From NCBI GenBank assembly GCA_030549775.1, contig CM060173.1, forward strand, positions 2,108,001-2,172,000: DNA of 64,000 nt. The letters are read 5' to 3'. A model generated the notes under the pieces. The model ran no database searches. It was not told the origin of the DNA and saw only the letters and a program-made list of their open reading frames with translations. Below, piece by piece: positions 38,543 through 49,920 of this stretch. The position numbers were made by a program, and so were the translations under genes. Source of the stretch: Tamarix chinensis (lineage: Eukaryota; Streptophyta; Magnoliopsida; Caryophyllales; Tamaricaceae). Every line of letters begins with the position of its first letter. Within the stretch, counting starts at the first letter, position 1.

Positions 38543-40283
38543 TGAAATGCCCCAAAAATTTCAAAATTTAAAGATTATATTTAAATAAGGTTTTATCAGA
38601 AAATTTAATTTAATAAATTATTTTTACTAAAATAAAAGAAATATTATTAGGGCAAATTAATAAGGAATTTTATAAATATGTTAATTAGAGGAAATTTGGG
38701 TATTTTAACTAATTAAAGATTTTAATTTGGGAATTTATTTAAATAAATTATTTTATTTAAATTAAGAAAGAGAAAATAGTTTCAAATTAATTTTAATTTT
38801 ATAAATAATTTAATTGAATAAAATTAGAGTCATTTATTAATTTAAAATGGAATTTATGGAAAATCTTTTAAAAACCCTAATTTAGCCTAAAAAGAAATTT
38901 AAATATTATTATTTTTAAATACCCCAAATATTTTAATTAATTTATCTAACCCAACCATCCTATTTATATTTTTCCCTTTTTCCTATTTCCTTTTCTTTCT
39001 TTCTTTTTCTTCCTTTTTCCTTCTTTTTCTTTCTTCCTCTTTTCTTTTTCTTTTTCTCCTCGCCAAACTGGGCCTGGCTCGCGGCCCAGTTTCCCTTCCT
39101 CTTTTCCTTTCCTCTGGCGCGGCCCAGCTTGCGCGACCCCTTCCATTTTCCCTCGCCGCGCCGCGCTTTGCTTGTCTTTCCCCCATAACGCGTTGTTTGA
39201 CTTAAGCCCCTTAGCCCACGCGGAACCACCCGGTTCCCTCCCTTTTCTTTCTTTTCTTTTTCCTCGAACCGCCGGCTCGTCCCTTTCTTCTTCCTCCCTT
39301 CTCCGCCATTGTTGAACCTGCAACCACCTTCCCCCGAAAATGGCGTCGCCGGCCACACGTGTCGTGACCAGCCTTTATCCTGCCCATTTTCTCCGCCTCG
39401 ACGCACACTCTAATTTGAAATGCCCCGCTTCCCTTTTCCTTCCCCACGTTGCTCCCAATTTCCCTCGCGATGGTCGGGAAAATTTTGAAATTTATGCCGC
39501 CCGATCAACCTCATAACCGTCCCATTTCTCACTGGCTTTGACCTCCTGGTAACCTCCACAACTCGAGCCTACCCTCCACTATTATAAATACCCCTCGTAT
39601 GGCTTGAAATCAAGCTTTCTTTTCCCAAAAACCCTAAGTGCAACCGGTGCGCCACCGCCACTTTAGACGCCCCGTTCTCCACCGTTAGCCAACCTCGCCG
39701 CCTCTTCTTCCTCCCAAACTCTTCCCGGCAACACCCTCTAATTAACTAAACCATCAACATCCTTCGATTCTTCTAGCACAGACCTCCATAACTGTGTAAA
39801 GATTGCTAGTCCTCTCGTTAAAATTATTACCCCGAAATCTTAAACCACCGTCCACCACCACATCCGCCACTTCTTCCACCCTCTAAACCACTCAAAATCT
39901 CCTGCTAATTCTCCTCCACTGACCCATAAACTTATTTTATTTTTCTCCTTCCCCCTTCCCTCTTTTTCTTCATTTTCACCCCTCTTAGATCACTTTTCCG
40001 GCCACCTCCGGGCACCACCGCCGGTGCCACCCATCCCCTCCAGCCCAAGGTGAAACCCTAGACCTTTTCAACACTTCCTTTTGATTTATTGAGAATTATT
40101 CTACTTTTATCCTAATTCTTAATGTTAATTTGATTTTAATTATTATTATTATAATTATTATTATTATTGTTATCAACTGTAACCTAATTGATAAATGTTG
40201 TTGACAAGTTTGGGAGTATTCTTAAGTTAGATAAATTATTATTCTCGAATTTTGGTTATTTAATGGAATTATTACATGTTTAC

Positions 40284-40316
<33 letters not shown>

Positions 40317-40642
40317 TAGTGTAATTATTTATTTAATACTGTAATTATTTCAAGAGGGGTAGAAACCTAAAATTTTAATTAAGCCTTGCACCTTTGCTTT
40401 TTATTACTATTATTAACATATTTAACATTATAACTAATTATATTATTATTATTATTATTATTATCTTTATTAACTTTTATATTATAAGTATATATATAAT
40501 ATTAATATCATTATTATATTTTTGAATAGTATCATTATTAAATGGGGTGGTTTCGAAAGCCACCTTGTAATTTTAAGATTTATGGTATTATTAATATTAA
40601 TATTCTACTAATAAGAGTATGAGTAATAATATTTTATTGTTG

Positions 40643-40679
<37 letters not shown>

Positions 40680-41716
40680 CATTACTACTACTACTACTAT
40701 TACGAATACTATTTTGGTGAAGGGTGGAAACCCTTATATCATCACCCTTTTCGAATGAAAATAGTAATTTATTTATATTTTTAAGTAATATTTTGTATAG
40801 TTAATTATTGTGTAATATTGTTTTAATTAAAAACCAAATCTTAGAATAAGTTAGAGAATAATAAAATTTTATAAGGGAGCCTAATTCTAGTGTACTTTTA
40901 TATAATAGGTGAACCCGGTCAAATCCTTCAAGTGGAATAGGAGTGTGCACCAAGACCGGTGACGTTTTAGGTAAGGGTGTACTAAGGCCATTTGTGTGTT
41001 CATATGCATTATGTGCTTCATATGTCATGTATTATGTGTTTATTATTATTAATTATTTCGTATGTGGCATGGTTATAGAGTTGAAGTATGTTGGTGTGAA
41101 TTGTAACACCCCCAAAATTCACTACTGAAAAATTTCGTTTTATTTAAAAGAGTTAGCGGAAGCAAATAATAAATTCGTGAATCTTGGGGATATTACCGCT
41201 ACACTTAGTACTAGATCGGTTCACTCCTACCGTTCCAATACTAAGTGCTAAGGCTAAAAGCATAAAACACAATTCACAATCCATTTTTAAATCAGAGTAG
41301 CGCATAAAATCATTTTTAAGAATAAAATCCACCTGTGGTGGTTACAGTAACAACATAACATTAAAACCAGGAATTAAAAGAGAAAGAGAAAACCCTAACG
41401 GTACCGGATAATTCCTTAGTCTCTTTCCTGTTGCCCACTTGAGTAGCACCTGAAAAGACCTGCAAGGGCACTGCCCATTGAATAGGCAGGGGCCCCACGA
41501 AGGGAATCCCTTCAGTACTACGGTACTGAGTAACCATTTAATACCACACTTAAAAACAGGCCCGCAATGCAACACATAATGCAAGCTATATACGTATGTA
41601 ATGAAAGATGCTTACATAACGACCACATATATAACAAGTTATAAGTCACGATCGATACCTTTGGGCCTTAAGCCATTATTCCGCCATCATTCAATCAATC
41701 TCATATTTTATATCCA

Positions 41717-42105
41717 TGTGAGTGCGAGAACCCCACTATTATAGCCGGTGGACCGGAAAGTATACACTCAGGGCAGAACGCTCCTGACCACTATTATTTG
41801 CCGGTGGACCGGTCTCCAGGGCAAGATGCTCCTGGCCACTATTATTTGTCGGTGGACCGGTCTGGCCCTGACTCACATGGTGTTCCACTATAAGTGATTA
41901 GTATTTTTCCATAACTTTATTCACATACACAATTGGTTTTATTGAGCTCGGGACCCCACTATTTTAGCCGATGGACTGGAATATATGTAAAATCATCATC
42001 CAGGGCACAACGCTCCTCAGCCACTGTTATATCCGGTGGACCGGTACTCAATATCATTTGCCAGGGCAACACGCTCCTGGGCCACTATTATAATCGGTGG
42101 ATCGG
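41717..42105 (+). repeat. GCCGGTGG array, copy in C
   Basis: Six to seven alternating units of CCACTATTATTTGCCGGTGGACCGG and CCAGGGCAxxACGCTCCTGG. Each half-unit is itself a short inverted repeat. Confidence 0.9.
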
Positions 42106-42392
42106 TATTCAATGTCATAAGTCATCTGGGCCCGGCTCATTAATATTCCACTTTCTATATTAGTATATTTCCTTTCTTTAATCAGCACAACAAGTCTATT
42201 TATTTGCCTTGGACGGGAGATCAAGAACCCGGGACACAAAGGTACACCGGTCGTACCGGTGCATATAAGCTACTCAGTACCCTTCAACCACGAACCCAAA
42301 GACACAAAGGTACCCTGGTCGTACTGGTGCATAAAGCTACTCAGTACCCTACCGACAAGGACACCTAATCCATAAGTATGCATACCCCCTAA

Positions 42393-42656
42393 CTAGGTCC
42401 GTAGAGCTAGAAAGAGTAAGATATAGGGCCTGGCTGGGGCACAAAGGCACACCAGCAAATACCAGAATAATCGTGGACTAAAGCACGTCTTTAGGGTAGC
42501 GACCCCTAAAGAGTCACCATTCCCAATCTCGAGGTCTTTCACTTTAAGTATTAGTGTCTTAATTAAAGCGATCATGAAAAACACAATAATCAGATACTTA
42601 TTCATTTTCAATCGTTCTGATATCATTAGCCGCTTCTTATTCAGGCGGTTATCCAA
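42393..42656 (-). other. 87-codon open frame shared by family members, unknown function
   Basis: Begins MDNRLNKKRLMISERLK and ends RPYILLFLALRT, with a hydrophobic stretch (LIIVFFMIALIKTLIL) in the first half. The counterpart at 21117-21380 (minus) has the same length with about two changes, and one at 22669-23034 (plus) is longer (121 codons) with many changes. I recognise no family. It may be an open frame kept only by shared ancestry. Confidence 0.3.
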
Positions 42657-42774
42657 GATAATACAGAGAAATCATTAAGGCCATACTAATTATCAAATAC
42701 TCTTACTTGGCTAATCAACATTATTTGAATCATATTATAATGTTCCACAATCACAACGACATGTTAGGTACAAA

Positions 42775-44280
42775 TTACTTATTTACCCCTACTTATATAA
42801 TTGCTAAGTCATCCCTTCCTTACTTGATAGATTACCATATTACCTTTTAGGTTGCATAATACCCCTTATCCAATTTAGGTTATCAAGTTGTCTCCTACAC
42901 TTTTTAGATCACCATTCACCCCTCATAATTGCTACACTTAACATATGTCCCATTTGGTTGGTTAGATTACTATTTTGCCCTTTTCTTTTATTATAATTAA
43001 CAACTTCCCCTTCAATTGGATAAATTACTAAATTACCCATCTCCGCTATTATGATTACCAGTTTCCCCCTTTATTAGGTTAAATGATTACTAACTCACCC
43101 TTTAGTCGATTAATTACCAAATTGCCCTTCTCCATCGTCATAATTACCGAATTGCCCCTTAGTTGGTTAAATTACCAAATTACCCTTTTCCATTGTCATA
43201 ATTACCATTCTACCCTTCTCAATTATTATAATTACCATTTTACTCCTTTTCAATTATTATAATCCCAAAATTACAATTATTAATTTACCCTTCTTCATAA
43301 TCATAATTACCAATTTACCCTTCTCCATATTTATAATAATTATTTTACCCTTCTCCATTCTTATAATTACTATATTGCCCTTCTCCATTATTAAAATTAC
43401 CATCACGCCCTTTTATTGATTAATTTACCAAATTACCCTTCTATATTATCATAATTATCCAATTACCCTTTTATAATCATAATTTAATTACCAATTTATC
43501 CTTTGTCGTTATCATTATTACCAAGTTACCCCTTACTCCCAAGTTTACCATAATATCCTTTTATTTACAAAATTACTCTTCTACCCCTTACTCCCAAATT
43601 ACCATATTATCCTTTTATTTACAAAATTACCACAATACCCTTTCACTTATAAATTACCATAACACTCCTTTTACTTTACAAATTACTATTTTACCCTTTT
43701 ACATCCAATATTACCATTTTTATCTTTCCTTACAAAATTACCATTTTGCCACTCACTTATAAAATTACCATATTACCATTTACTTATGAAATTACTATCT
43801 TGCCCCTCTACCTCCAAAAATTACCATAATGCCCCTTTACTTGAAAAATTACCATAATGCCCTCCTTCATCCAAAATTACTATTTTACCCCTACTTCCAA
43901 AATTACCATTCTTACCACTTACCTATAAAATTACTATATTGCCCTTTGACTCCAAAATTACCACTTTACCCTTTTCTCCAAAAATTACCGTAATATCCCT
44001 TTACTTATAAAATTATCATTTTGCCATTTAATCATAAAATTACCATATTGTATTTTTGCCTCAAGAGTTACCATAATACCCTTCTTTCTCACAACTTATA
44101 ATTTTATCCTTTTACTTATAAAATTATTATTTCACCCCTTTCTTTTGAAATTACCAAAATACCCTTTTGCTTACAAAATTACCGTTTTACCCTTTTCTTT
44201 CAAGATTACCAAAATACTCCTTTACTACAAAATTTCCAAAATACCCTTTTCACTTATAAAATTTCCACTTAACCCCTTTA
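42775..44280 (+). repeat. ACCAAATT(A/G)CCC array, longest copy, in C
   Basis: About 50 imperfect units of 25-33 bp over 1.5 kb. The core shifts gradually from TTACCAAATTGCCCTT to AAATTACCATAATACCCTTTT. Confidence 0.9.
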
Positions 44281-45742
44281 TTACACCACTTTTATGAATT
44301 TACCACCAATACATAAAATACTAATATTAGCACTTTATTCTTATCATTTAAGTCCACCAACTTGTCATTATTCAACACAATACTCATTAGCAACTACATA
44401 TATTAGATCACATACTTCATAAGCATATCACTAAAATACCCTTAGACAATAATATTATTCATGCATTAGCAACATAATACATCATAGGCAAGCATTTAAC
44501 ATTTCCATCAATAATCAAACTCCTTCCTTAATTATCATACCTACACATGGTACAAAGGCTATCATACTTTTCCTTTTTTTATCAATCAATATAAACAACC
44601 ATCTATATATCATGCTAGGCACACAAAACATGCATAAAATCATACTAAAATCCCTAATGTGCTAGCATACGTTTTTCCATGTATTTAAGTGAGGATTAAC
44701 GATTACCTTAATCCCGCAAAATATCAAATCTTACCGGTATCCCGGTTAAAGATTCAAGCTTTAATTAGCAACTCAACACCTAAAAATAATATCCATCATT
44801 ATTATGTTAGAAATAAGAATCCAAGCATAAAACTTTATAAAATTTAATTAATAAAACACTTAACTTAAAATACTATTATACCTTAAAATTTTTGCATTAA
44901 AATACTAAATCATATAGCAGCTCATCCTGCTCATGCAGCATGAGCTGCATGCAAAATAAAAAGGGGGAGTCTCGAAGGGGAGGGTGAAGGAAGGCAAAAT
45001 TAGTTATTTTCGGGTTGGGGTCTTTGGGCTAGAAAAGAGGGTAGATGGGGGAGGTTTCAAGGCAAGGGAATGGTGCAGGAGTGAAGAGGGGGTGTAGGTG
45101 GAGGCTAAGGATGGTTTCCCGGCGGTATAGGGCAGCGGAGACGGCGGCGGTGAGGCGGCGAAGTTGGCTGCCGAGGTAGAGGGGCTGAGAAGGAAGGAAA
45201 AGAGGAGGGAAAAATGAAGGGTTAAGGGGGTGTTTTCGGGAAAGTAAGGTATGGGGGTGGTACAGGGGGTTGCAGGGTGTCGAACGGTGGGTTGGGTGGC
45301 GGCAGAGGTGGCCAGACGGTGGCGAACGGGGCGGTTGCACGTGGCTTGGCGATAAGGGGAAAAATGGGTAGAAAAAGGAAGGGGTGGAGAAGGGAGGAAG
45401 TGCAGGGGCTCGAAGGTGGCTTGGGGGGTCTCGTGGTGGCACAGGGTGGTAGTAGGTGGTGGTAGAAGGCGGCGTAGGGGCTGGGTGCGGTGGTGCAAGG
45501 GGCAGTTGGCGGTGGCGATAAAAAACCAGGGAAAAATGGGGGGGAGAAGGAAGGAGAGAAGAGGGAGCTCGGGGAAGGAGATGAGGGCTCAAAATTATGG
45601 GGAATGAAGGGCTGGGGAGATGAAGAAAAAGAAGAGGGAGAAGAGAGGGGCAGTGGCCGGTCGGCGAGAGGACGAAGGGTGGCAGATGGTGGTCGGTTGG
45701 CAGGGGAAAGAGAGGGAAGAAGAAGGAAAGGGATAGGGCATG

Positions 45743-46670
45743 TGATGAAAGCCCAAATACCCTTAGTACCCTTACTAAGAAAAGCACCAATTATCCTTTA
45801 AAAATAATTAATTATATTTGTATTATTGTCTTGCAGGATAATCAAGAAAATTGACAATCTAAGCCAAGCAAGCGGGGAAAAGGATTCAAGACGGTGCTAT
45901 CAAAAACGGGACCCTGTTGCTGAGAAGACATACTCAAGTTTTAAATTATTAGCGAGAATAATGGCATTATCGCCAATTAGCAAAATTCTACTATTATTAT
46001 TATCGTTGTTTTGTTTATTTAGTTTTATCTTGTAATAAGGGTATTAAGCAGCTAGTTAAGTGGGATTTTCCTAATCCATCATTAAAACCACCCTCAAATT
46101 ACCACATCTTCCTTAATCCTACCACACCCCAAAGCCCACTAAACGCACCCCGTCTCCCCGGTCCACATCCTTTACGCCTGCCCCGTCTCCCCGGTCCACA
46201 GCCTTTACGCCTTCCTTCTTTATCAAACCCTCCAGTCCAACCCGTTCGGTCAACACAACTTTCACCCCTCACACAGCCTTCCCGAGTCGTCTTCTCCCTC
46301 TGATCTCGCCTTCTTCGTCGGCCACCATTAATGGGAGTTACCCACCTTTAATTCACTCTACCCGCTCCACCTTTTCGACCGTTGCCCAACGTTCGACTTC
46401 CATCTACCCTAGCTAGTTGCTGCCCTATATAAAGCTTCGATCTTTATGTAAGAAGGAACTTAGTTCGAATCGATTTCAGCATATGAAATAAAGCTTTGAG
46501 CTTAATTCTTACGATCTACGTCGTTTATTGTCGGTGTCCGGCATTTTTGTTATTCTCGGTTTCGAGGATTTAGATCGGGCAGTCCCGATCTCCCTATCCC
46601 TTATTTCTGTTCGGTTGATTTTGCGTTTTTCTGTGTAATTTTTGCTTAACTCCGTTTGGAGTTCGCTTCA
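45743..46670 (+). repeat. Left LTR of CRM-like element
   Basis: 928 bp with TG...CA ends. TATATAAA at 46426-46433 fits the promoter and AATAAA at 46487-46492 fits the poly(A) signal. A roughly 32-bp direct duplication built on CCCCGTCTCCCCGGTCCACA lies at 46147-46212. Confidence 0.93.
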
Positions 46671-47936
46671 GCCGAAAAAGTAAGCCCTCATGACAATAGA
46701 TTATGCATACCTAGATGCTCTATGCGTGACTTGCTTATACAAGAAGCCCATAGTGGAGGTCTGATGGGCCACTTCGGCCATCTCAAAACTTTAAGTATCA
46801 TCAAAGAGCATTTCTATTGGCCCCACCTCAAACGAGATGTGCAAAGATTTTGTGATCAGTGCGTGACCTGTAAACATGCTAAATCCACTTCTAAGCCACA
46901 TGGGTTATACACACCTCTTCCCGTCCCTAAGCAACCTTGGGTTGACATTTCCATGGATTTCGTACTTGGACTACCCAGGTCTAACAGAGGGAAAGATAGC
47001 ATCATGGTAGTTGTCGACCGATTCTCTAAAATGGCACATTTTGTTGCTTGCCACCGTACCAATGATGCTACCACAATAGCTGATTATTTCTTCCAAAATA
47101 TTGTGCGCTTACATGGTGTGCCACGTACCATTGTCTCCGACAGGGATGTCAAATTTCTCAGCCACTTCTGGCGGGTCTTATGGGGAAAATTGGGGACAAA
47201 GTTGCTATTTTCTACTACATGCCATCCCCAGACTGACGGCCAAACCGAAGTAGTAAATCGCACTCTTGGTAACATGCTTCGAGCTATCCTGGATAATAAC
47301 ATTAAGCATTGGGAATCCCACCTACCACATGTGGAGTTCGCATACAATCGGACCATCCACTCCACCACCAAAAAGACTCCCTTTGAAATTGTCTACGGGT
47401 TTAATCCTCTTTCACCCATTGATCTTATTCCTTTACCCATAACCGATTATGCTAACTTTGATGCAGAAAAAAGGGCGCAATCCATAAAATCATTACATGA
47501 GTCAGTGGAGAAACAGATAAACCTACGCAATCATCAGATAGCAAGCAAAGCAAACAAACACCGCAAGAAGATTATATTCGCCCCAGGAGATCTTGTGTGG
47601 GTCCATTTACGAAAAGAAAGGTTTCCTACCCAAAGGAAATCCAAGCTCGCACAAAGAGGTGACGGTCCCTTTACCCTCTTGGAACGCATTAATGATAACG
47701 CTTACAAGATCGATCTTCCAGGAAAATATGGCAATATCAGTGATACTTTTAATGTTTCTGACCTATCCCCATTTTATGATGCAGGTTCGGTTTCGGTGAC
47801 GAAACCTTTTCAAGAAGGGGAGGATGATGAAAGCCCAAATACCCTTAGTACCCTTACTAAGAAAAGCACCAATTATCCTTTAAAAATAATTAATTATATT
47901 TGTATTATTGTCTTGCAGGATAATCAAGAAAATTGA
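46671..47936 (+). pseudogene. Ty3/gypsy integrase, 5'-truncated pol frame
   Basis: The open frame enters from the left LTR without an ATG; the first in-frame ATG is at MRDLLIQEAH. Visible parts: HHCC zinc finger (EAHSGG, GHFGHLKT, CDQCVTC), the catalytic core with Asp in DISMDFVLG, Asp in VSDRDVKF and Glu in DGQTEVVNR, and a C-terminal GDLVWVHLRKERFP...FNVSDLSPF. No stop interrupts the integrase. The frame ends 112 nt inside the right LTR. Integrase catalyses insertion of the cDNA; with reverse transcriptase gone this copy cannot act alone. Confidence 0.93.
47812..47824 (+). other. Polypurine tract of CRM-like element
   Basis: AAGAAGGGGAGGA directly abuts the TG of the right LTR, the position used to prime plus-strand cDNA synthesis. 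Confidence 0.85.
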
Positions 47937-48751
47937 CAATCTAAGCCAAGCAAGCGGGGAAAAGGATTCAAGACGGTGCTATAAAAAATGGGACCCTGTT
48001 GCTGAGAAGACATACTCAAGTTTTAAATTATTAGCGAGAATAATGGCATTATCGCCAATTAGCAAAATTCTACTATTATTATTATCGTTGTTTTGTTTAT
48101 TTAGTTTTATCTTGTAATAAGGGTATTAAGCAGCTAGTTAAGTGGGATTTTCCTAATCCATCATTAAAACCACCCTCAAATTACCACATCTTCCTTAATC
48201 CTACCACACCCCAAAGCCCACTAAACGCACCCCGTCTCCCCGGTCCACATCCTTTACGCCTGCCCCGTCTCCCCGGTCCACAGCCTTTACGCCTTCCTTC
48301 TTTATCAAACCCTCCAGTCCAACCCGTTCGGTCAACACAACTTTCACCCCTCACACAGCCTTCCCGAGTCGTCTTCTCCCTCTGATCTCGCCTTCTTCGT
48401 CGGCCACCATTAATGGGAGTTACCCACCTTTAATTCACTCTACCCGCTCCACCTTTTCGACCGTTGCCCAACGTTCGACTTCCATCTACCCTAGCTAGTT
48501 GCTGCCCTATATAAAGCTTCGATCTTTATGTAAGAAGGAACTTAGTTCGAATCGATTTCAGCATATGAAATAAAGCTTTTAGCTTAATTCTTACGATTTA
48601 CGTCGTTTATTGTCGGTGTCCGGCATTTTTGTTATTCTCGGTTTCGAGGATTTAGATCGGGCAGTCCCGATCTCCCTATCCCTGTTCCTGTTCAGTTGTT
48701 CTTGCGTTTTTCTGTGTAATTTTTGCTGAACTCCACTTGGAGTTCGCTTCA
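47825..48751 (+). repeat. Right LTR of CRM-like element
   Basis: 927 bp. TATATAAA at 48508-48515 and AATAAA at 48569-48574. It differs from the left LTR at scattered sites, most of them in the last 180 bp. Confidence 0.93.
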
Positions 48752-49584
48752 GCATGCGAGGTGTGGTCCAGGAGCTGGTTTGGCTCGAAAAAGGAAAGAA
48801 AATGACGGGAGAGAGGAGGAGTAACAGGGAGGTAGGTGGTGGTGGCAGGTGGCGGCAGTTGCAGCGGGCATGGCGTGCTCGACCATGGCAGATGGGTGCT
48901 GGTCGGGTGTGGGAGAAGAAAGAAGGGAGGGGAGGTGCGAGCGGGCGGTTGGACCGGCGCAGGAAAGAAGAGCAAGCCAGCCGGTCCAGGGGAAAAAAGA
49001 AAGGAGGGCGGTTGGGCTGTGCTAGGTGTGCCATGCGAGGAGGAGAAGGGGGAAGACGGGCCTGTGGCCCAGCGCGCAAGGAGGGGGGAAGCAACCCAGC
49101 AGCCTGGCGGCCCAAAGCTAGGAAGAAGGGAGAAAAAAAGAAATAGGGGAAATGAGAAAGAAAAGAAAAAGTAGGAAAAAGGAAAGTGGGAAAAATGAAA
49201 AATTTTAAAATAATTAAATTTATAAAATAATAGGATGTAATATTTTTGATAATAAGTTTATTTAATAATTTAATTTAATGTAATTAAATATATATGCTTA
49301 AAAAGGATAATTATAGTAAAATACTAGTTTGGAAATTTATTTAAATAAAATAATATGATAAATAGTAAAATATTTATTTTTAATTTATTAAATACTCTTA
49401 TCCAAATTTACATACTCTAAAATCCATAAAATAATTAAAATAAATAATTTTAAAAGCTAATTTTATTTCAAATAAAAGTTATTTATTAAAATATAGGTTT
49501 TCAAAATTTTTGGGGGATTACATGAATACACTGTGGCATGAGAATTAAGTGTATATTTATGTTATTATTGTATGATATGGCCTT

Positions 49585-49915
49585 AAGACATGCATGTTAG
49601 GGTTGTAAAATAATGATGGGGAGTGTAACAATGTGGTGTTAGGGTTTTGCATGAAATGACATGGTGTTAGGGTTTGCATGGAATGGTATGGAGTTAGGGT
49701 TTGCATGAAATGACATGATGCTAGGGTTTACATGAAAATATGTCTACGTGGAGTTAGGGTTGCTTATGAATTAGGGTTTGCATGGAAGTGTGGTATACGT
49801 GGAGCTAGGGTTTGCATATGAATTAGGGTTGCATGGAAGTGTGGTCTACGTGAAGCTAGGGTTTGCATGTGGATTAGGGTTGCATGAAAGTATGCCTACG
49901 TGGAGTTAGGGTTTG
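49585..49915. repeat. TTAGGGTTTGCATG minisatellite, part 1 (in D)
   Basis: Roughly nine units of 30-40 bp built on GTTAGGGTTTGCATGGAA with variable fill such as GTGTGGTATACGTGGA. Interrupted by element F at 49921. Confidence 0.88.
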
Positions 49916-49920
49916 CATGT

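Larger units (their letters stand above)
45743..48751 (+). mobile_element. CRM-like Ty3/gypsy LTR retrotransposon with large internal deletion
   Basis: Two near-identical LTRs (45743-46670 and 47825-48751), both TGATGAAAG...CTTCA, flanked by GCATG at 45738-45742 and 48752-48756. The internal part is only 1154 bp: integrase plus a polypurine tract. There is no primer-binding site after the left LTR and no gag, protease, reverse transcriptase or RNase H. The pol frame runs on into the right LTR, a known trait of the CRM clade of chromoviruses. LTR differences are few and clustered near the 3' ends, so the insertion is young. Confidence 0.93.
41102..49522 (+). mobile_element. Element C: solo-LTR-like unit interrupted by a CRM-like element
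   Basis: Starts TGTAACACCCCCAAAA and ends TTTTTGGGGGATTACA. TGAAT flanks both sides (41097-41101 and 49523-49527). Without the inserted element it is about 5.4 kb. It carries the conserved 5' block, a GCCGGTGG array (41717-42105), a block nearly identical to the left arm of B (42200-42780), the longest ACCAAATT array, a TACCGGTATCCCGGTTAAAG block (44731), a purine-rich region (44960-45742, resuming 48757-49200) and AT-rich DNA. It has no second LTR and no retroelement genes of its own. Confidence 0.88.
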
